A stretch of 10,313 nucleotides of DNA from Bacteroidales bacterium UBA1179 (GTDB lineage Bacteria > Bacteroidota > Bacteroidia > Bacteroidales > Bacteroidaceae), in NCBI GenBank assembly GCA_002309915.1, contig DBYT01000082.1:1-10313 (forward strand). Reading direction: 5' to 3'. The translations under genes and the position numbers were made by a program. The notes under the pieces were generated by a model. That model saw nothing but the letters and a program-made list of their open reading frames with translations, was not told the DNA's origin and searched no databases. Shown one piece after another: positions 6,295 through 10,313 of the stretch. Numbering within the stretch: the stretch's first letter is position 1; every line of letters starts with the position of its first letter.

Positions 6295-8741
6295 GACTCA
6301 GAGTCCTTTTTACTTGCAAAGTGCCATACGGGCAGTCCTAATGTAAGTAAGATGACAAGTATCACCAATGCCATGCACAACTTGTCGGTCTTGAGTGCAT
6401 CGGGCACGAATTCCATTTTGAGAGTGTGTGTTCCTGCCGGAATCACAGCGGCACGCAGAACGTAGTTTACACGTCCCAACTCATGCTCTTTTCCGTCGAT
6501 ATACAGATGCCATTCCTTGGGGTAGTATATTTCGGAGAAAACAGCAATCTTGTCTTTGGTGGAACTTGTGGTATATTCCAGACGGTCCGGAATGTATTTG
6601 TCCAGTCTGATGAAAGCTTCGGGATCATTTTGGGTAACCTCCAGGTTGAGCACATCGGCAAAACGGCGGTCGGCAACAGCCGTTGTCTTTACATCAATCC
6701 GGTTCAGAGCCTCACTTTCACTTACAGGTGTATCCACATAAAGCAGGGTGTCAACGAACCATGCGTTACCCAGTGCGCCTGGATTCCTCATAATCTGGCC
6801 TCTTTCAGTGATGATGTATTTTGTGTTCAGCATATTGAGGACAGATATGTTGTTTTTTGAGATATGGGCTTCAATCAGGTCCTGATAGCGGCGCATCTTG
6901 ACAGCGGAGAGGCCGCCTATGGATTTAAGCCTGTAAGATGTTCTGGCATCATTGAAAGTCTGGGTTGACAGATTGAGCACACGATAATCCAGTGACTTAT
7001 CCTGCAGAATGGCTTTTTCCCAATCCTGCATGGCAAATATCTGCGCGTTCTCCTTTGTAGTGATGAAGTTCTGTTTGCCAAAGAATTTCTTGTCAATAGG
7101 AACCATGTCAATCAGAATGAGAGCAGTCAATGAAGCCGCAAACAGTACTGTGCTGTTCTTCTTTTCCTTCATGATGGAGTAGGCAAAGGTCACGGCCGCT
7201 CCCAGGAGTACGAACACAAGACTGCGCAGGGCCGATGAGGATATCAGTGCCTGTCTCTGGCGAAGGATGGCATCGTAGATGGGCCCGTCAATCTGATCCT
7301 TGAACCTTACGTCATAGGATGATACGGTATCGGTGAAACCGGCCGAAATTGCCACCAGCAGACAGATTGCGGCCGTGATGGCTCCGGCTGTAAGTATGGC
7401 TTTCCTGTTGGCGGCCTTGTCATCGGACTGAACCAGATGCCTGATTGCCAGGAATCCCAGCAGGGGCATGGTTATCTCGGCCACAACCAGTATGGATTCT
7501 ACCGTACGGAACTTGTTGTACATGGGGAAATACTCAAAGAACAGTCTTGAGAACCATTCAAAGTTGTGTCCCCAGGCAAGCAGTATTGAGAAACATGTTG
7601 CGGCAAGCAGAGTCCACTTGTAGGCTCCCCTGACAACTATCAGTCCAAGTACAAACAGGAAACAGATGACTGCTCCCACATAGACAGGACCGCTGGTGAA
7701 TTCCTTCTCACCCCAGTAGACAGGTGAGGTGGAACAGAAACTGCGGGCAGAGCTTGCAGGTACTCCCATGCTCTTGAGTTCCTTCTCCAATTTGGAATTC
7801 TTTCCCAGGTCATAACCGTTGGCTCCTCCCATATACTCGGGAACAAGCAGGGTAAAGGTTTCGGCCTTTCCGTATGACCATCTGGTAGCGTAATCAAAAT
7901 CCAGACCTACCAGTTTCTCCTGGCCTGATTCCTCAGCATTGTCCGATACCAGTTCGCTGTGTCCGCCGCGCATGGTCTCCTTAAGGTAACTGCGGTTCAT
8001 CTGGAACCAGCTGATTTTGGTACTGAACACCAAGAGCAGTGACAGGATGAAAACTCCGGTAGCCTTTCCGAACTCCTTCCAGGTCCTGGCCTTGGCGTGA
8101 ACATAGATTTCGCCTATAAAGAGCACTCCCAGGAGCATGAATGCGTAGTAGGTCATCTGAGAGTGGAGCGTGAGTCCTATCGTTCCGTAGAACAGCGTGA
8201 TTGGGACGCCAAGCCAGAACCGGCTCCTGTAGATTGCATAGAATCCGCCTATCATGGGTGCCAGACAGCATATGGCATAGGCCTTGGTTATGTGGCCAGC
8301 AGGTATGATTAGCAGGAAATATGACGACAGCGTGAGCGCAATGGCGCCTGCAATGCTCATCCACGGATCAACATCAAAGCACATCAGCATAATGAAGAAA
8401 CCTATCAGATATGCTACGAGTATGCCTACGGGCTCTTTACTACCTTTAAACCATAGATGTGAGGCCTGCTCAAGTTTCATCCTCAGTTTGTTTGCAGGTG
8501 TCTGACCGCTGATCTGATATGACGGCATTCCACCGAACATGGAGTTGGTCCACCACATCTGTCTCCCTTCGGATTTTGTGTATTCGCGGATTTCATTTGA
8601 TGATCCCAGATAGTTGGTGGTATCACCGGCCTGCAACACTTTGCCTTCAAGTACGGGTGAACAGTAGATGAATCCGAAAGCGATGAATGCTGCAAGTGCG
8701 CAGATAAAAGGGGTTAATCTCTTCAGGTTAGGTTTCTTCAT
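6291..8741 (-). CDS. YfhO-family polytopic membrane protein, probable GT-C-type glycosyltransferase
   Basis: This is an 816-residue integral membrane protein with about 13-14 hydrophobic segments: near 12-30, 104-122, 125-146, 150-170, 176-193, 196-215, 228-242, 353-371, 375-392, 414-434, 449-468, 503-522, 531-547 and 788-806. A large soluble region (about 550-785) precedes the last helix, as in YfhO proteins. The first external loop has the acidic and aromatic motif AGDTTNYLGSSNE (38-50) followed by MWWTNSMFGGMPSY (62-75), a pattern I associate with Bacteroidetes YfhO members. In Firmicutes, YfhO proteins finish a three-component pathway that decorates lipoteichoic acid using undecaprenyl-phosphate-linked sugar. 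The Bacteroidetes acceptor is not known to me, and lipoteichoic acid is absent there. The start ATG follows a candidate promoter, and the gene leads a two-gene unit with the glycosyltransferase. The YfhO family is firm, while enzymatic activity is inferred. Confidence 0.88.
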   Translation of the reverse strand: MKKPNLKRLTPFICALAAFIAFGFIYCSPVLEGKVLQAGDTTNYLGSSNEIREYTKSEGRQMWWTNSMFGGMPSYQISGQTPANKLRMKLEQASHLWFKGSKEPVGILVAYLIGFFIMLMCFDVDPWMSIAGAIALTLSSYFLLIIPAGHITKAYAICCLAPMIGGFYAIYRSRFWLGVPITLFYGTIGLTLHSQMTYYAFMLLGVLFIGEIYVHAKARTWKEFGKATGVFILSLLLVFSTKISWFQMNRSYLKETMRGGHSELVSDNAEESGQEKLVGLDFDYATRWSYGKAETFTLLVPEYMGGANGYDLGKNSKLEKELKSMGVPASSARSFCSTSPVYWGEKEFTSGPVYVGAVICFLFVLGLIVVRGAYKWTLLAATCFSILLAWGHNFEWFSRLFFEYFPMYNKFRTVESILVVAEITMPLLGFLAIRHLVQSDDKAANRKAILTAGAITAAICLLVAISAGFTDTVSSYDVRFKDQIDGPIYDAILRQRQALISSSALRSLVFVLLGAAVTFAYSIMKEKKNSTVLFAASLTALILIDMVPIDKKFFGKQNFITTKENAQIFAMQDWEKAILQDKSLDYRVLNLSTQTFNDARTSYRLKSIGGLSAVKMRRYQDLIEAHISKNNISVLNMLNTKYIITERGQIMRNPGALGNAWFVDTLLYVDTPVSESEALNRIDVKTTAVADRRFADVLNLEVTQNDPEAFIRLDKYIPDRLEYTTSSTKDKIAVFSEIYYPKEWHLYIDGKEHELGRVNYVLRAAVIPAGTHTLKMEFVPDALKTDKLCMALVILVILLTLGLPVWHFASKKDSES

Positions 8742-8766
8742 AACGGGGTTGTTTCTTATATAAACG

Positions 8767-8774
8767 CAAACATA
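8767..8774 (-). promoter_or_regulatory. Candidate -7 element of a promoter for the yfhO-like gene
   Basis: Read on the - strand, TATGTTTG is an exact match to the Bacteroidetes -7 consensus TAnnTTTG. It begins immediately after the ispD stop codon and leaves roughly 20 bases of leader before the ATG at 8741. No clear TTTG -33 element stands 19-21 bases upstream, inside the ispD 3' end, so the site is only a candidate. If real, the YfhO/glycosyltransferase pair can be transcribed independently of metG-ispD. Confidence 0.4.
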
Positions 8775-9476
8775 CTAAAAAAAACAATTGAGAAGGAACT
8801 CCAGCAGCGGCAGGTCATCGGCATAAGTCAGTTTGATGTTGCGTTCGCTTCCGCGTACAATCCCCACCTTCTCATTTGGAAGATATCGCAATACCGTGCC
8901 GCAGTCATCGGTGGCGGTGAACTCCGGATCCTGCAGTGCAATTCTGTAAGCCTCCTCTATTGTTTTCTGGCGGAATCCCTGCGGTGTCTGCATGCGCCAC
9001 AGCAGGTTGCGTTCCCTTATTGATTCCATATGTGTGCCTGCAGCGTCACACTGGACGATGGTGTCCACTGAGGGTATGGCCACATCGACCGCATTGAAGG
9101 TCTCCATAGCCTTGAGAGTGTCCGATATTATCCGGGCCGATACCAACGGACGGGCGGCATCATGAAACAGCATTACCAGGTCAGGATTGCCGCTGAAATG
9201 GCGTACGGCAGCCAGGCTGGAGTCAAAACGCTCCTTTCCACCGGGCAGAACAGCCGTCACCTTAGTCCAGTTATTGTCTTTGACAATACCCTGAACTTTG
9301 CTTATGAACTCGGGTGAGGTGACAATAACCACCTGGTCAATTCCGGGGTGGTCATTGAAAGTCTGTACCGAATGTTCCAAAACAGTCTTTCCACCCAGAA
9401 GCAGGAACTGCTTGGGGGTGGAAAGACCGGTTCTTGAACCGGAGCCTGCTGCAAGTATGACTCCGACTGTATTCAT
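8775..9476 (-). CDS. ispD: 2-C-methyl-D-erythritol 4-phosphate cytidylyltransferase
   Basis: IspD couples CTP to 2-C-methyl-D-erythritol 4-phosphate, the third step of the non-mevalonate isoprenoid pathway, in the cytoplasm. The 233-residue length is normal for the family. The CTP-binding loop is LAAGSGSRTG (8-17), followed by PKQF (21-24). FHDAARPLV (104-112), SVDTIV (136-141), RERNLLWRMQTPQGFR (154-169) and TDDCGTVL (189-196) are family landmarks, and the end carries ERNIKLTYADDL (211-222). HDAARP and LWRMQTPQ favour IspD over the related ribitol-5-phosphate enzyme TarI, which usually has YQGQTPQ. Since TarI-like paralogues occur in polysaccharide clusters and this gene neighbours envelope genes, a different alcohol-phosphate substrate is not fully excluded. 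The start lies 10 bases after the metG stop, so the two are probably co-transcribed. The gene ends in a run of eight T just before its TAG stop. Confidence 0.82.
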   Translation of the reverse strand: MNTVGVILAAGSGSRTGLSTPKQFLLLGGKTVLEHSVQTFNDHPGIDQVVIVTSPEFISKVQGIVKDNNWTKVTAVLPGGKERFDSSLAAVRHFSGNPDLVMLFHDAARPLVSARIISDTLKAMETFNAVDVAIPSVDTIVQCDAAGTHMESIRERNLLWRMQTPQGFRQKTIEEAYRIALQDPEFTATDDCGTVLRYLPNEKVGIVRGSERNIKLTYADDLPLLEFLLNCFF

Positions 9477-9486
9477 ATGATGTTCT

Positions 9487-10313
9487 TTAGCAAACCTCGC
9501 TGCCCGGTTTTACAGGGCGCTGAACGGTTGTTACGGCCAGTGTGCCGTCTGCGTCAAGTGCGCTCAGTATCATACCCTGGCTCTCGCGGCCAAGTATCTT
9601 GCGGGGAGCAAGGTTGGCAATGAAGCAAACCTGCTTGCCTACCAGATCCTCGGGGTTGTAGTAGTTTGCAATACCTGACAGGATGGTACGTCCGCCCAGA
9701 CCGTCATCGATCTTGAACTGGAGCAACTTGTCTGACTTAGGCACCTTGATGCACTCAAGCACTGTACCTACGCGGATGTCCAGTTTCTCAAATTCCGGGA
9801 ACTGGATGTTCTCCTTGATGGGTTTGGCGGGCTGAGCGGCTGCCGCAGCCTTCTCATTCTCCTCCTTGCGCTTGAGCAGTTTCTGGATCTGGGCCTCGAT
9901 GGCATCGTCCTCAATCTTCTCAAACAGGAGTTCAGCCTTACCCAGCTTGTGGCCGGCGGGCAGCAGGTCAATTGCACCCAGACGGTCCCACTGTGCACCC
10001 TCCAGACCAATCATGCCGCGCAGTTTCTCGCTTGAGAAGGGCAGGAACGGCTCAAATGCGATGGCCAGGTTGGCAACCAGCTGGAGTGATATGTTAAGGA
10101 TGGTCTCAACACGTTTCATATCGGTCTTGGCCAGTTTCCAGGGCTCTGTATCGGCCAGGTACTTGTTTCCTATGCGGGCCAGGTTCATGGCCTCCTTCTG
10201 TGCCTCGCGGAACTTGAAGTTGTCAAGCAGAGACTCCAATTGCTGCTTTACATCGGCAAACTCCTTAAGGGTGTCGCGGTCATAATCAGTCAGTTCACCG
10301 CACTGGGGAACTA
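9487..10313 (-). CDS. metG: Methionyl-tRNA synthetase, C-terminal part (5' end outside window)
   Basis: MetG charges tRNA-Met with methionine in the cytoplasm. Only the last 274 residues are in the window. The frame is open to the right edge, and the catalytic HIGH and KMSKS regions lie beyond it. The visible part starts in the anticodon-binding alpha-helical domain (fragment residues about 1-110), recognisable by [14 protein letters not shown] (49-62) and [13 protein letters not shown] (86-98). A charged Glu/Lys/Ala-rich linker (about 130-168) leads to a C-terminal EMAPII/Trbp111-type OB-fold tRNA-binding and dimerisation domain (about 171-274), with [10 protein letters not shown] (177-186), LSGIANYY and ESQGMILSA. 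This fused domain is typical of the long bacterial MetG form. The protein ends SEVC. A TTG codon at 10239 is internal, not a start. ispD follows after 10 bases, and no terminator separates them. Confidence 0.96.
   Translation of the reverse strand, partial: VPQCGELTDYDRDTLKEFADVKQQLESLLDNFKFREAQKEAMNLARIGNKYLADTEPWKLAKTDMKRVETILNISLQLVANLAIAFEPFLPFSSEKLRGMIGLEGAQWDRLGAIDLLPAGHKLGKAELLFEKIEDDAIEAQIQKLLKRKEENEKAAAAAQPAKPIKENIQFPEFEKLDIRVGTVLECIKVPKSDKLLQFKIDDGLGGRTILSGIANYYNPEDLVGKQVCFIANLAPRKILGRESQGMILSALDADGTLAVTTVQRPVKPGSEVC

Noticed and set aside
8777..8784. Run of eight A (eight T on the - strand) at the ispD end as a terminator tail.
   Set aside because: No stable GC-rich hairpin precedes it on the - strand. 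It encodes part of the C-terminal Cys-Phe-Phe and the first base of the stop codon.

Overview
The window reads as chromosomal DNA from a member of the Bacteroidales (Bacteroides/Prevotella-like). The evidence is a YtrA-type GntR regulator with a small ABC exporter, an M64 metallopeptidase, a large YfhO-family membrane protein, a MetG with a fused C-terminal tRNA-binding domain, an absence of Shine-Dalgarno sites in front of most genes, and two AT-rich sites resembling the Bacteroidetes -7 box (TAnnTTTG). Coding density is very high. No stretch over 300 bases lacks a gene. I see no tRNA, rRNA, CRISPR array, insertion sequence or phage gene.

Left part, + strand. Positions 1-1749 hold a three-gene unit: the C-terminal part of an ABC ATPase, a six-helix permease and a short GntR-type repressor, which probably form a regulated exporter. 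A strong intrinsic terminator (1754-1792) closes it. A second + strand unit starts just after it: ribonuclease R (rnr), whose end overlaps the start of an exported M64-family metallopeptidase.

Right part, - strand. Reading from the right edge: metG (C-terminal part only), ispD 10 bases later, then a YfhO-family polytopic membrane protein and a GT4 glycosyltransferase joined by an ATGA stop/start overlap. The last two look like an envelope-glycosylation pair. The glycosyltransferase and the M64 gene converge and overlap tail to tail by 23 bases.

Overall this is mostly ordinary core genome. The parts most worth a second look are the YfhO/glycosyltransferase pair, the rnr/M64 overlap and the tail-to-tail overlap. 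I found no convincing evidence of an undescribed defence, mobile or RNA-based system.
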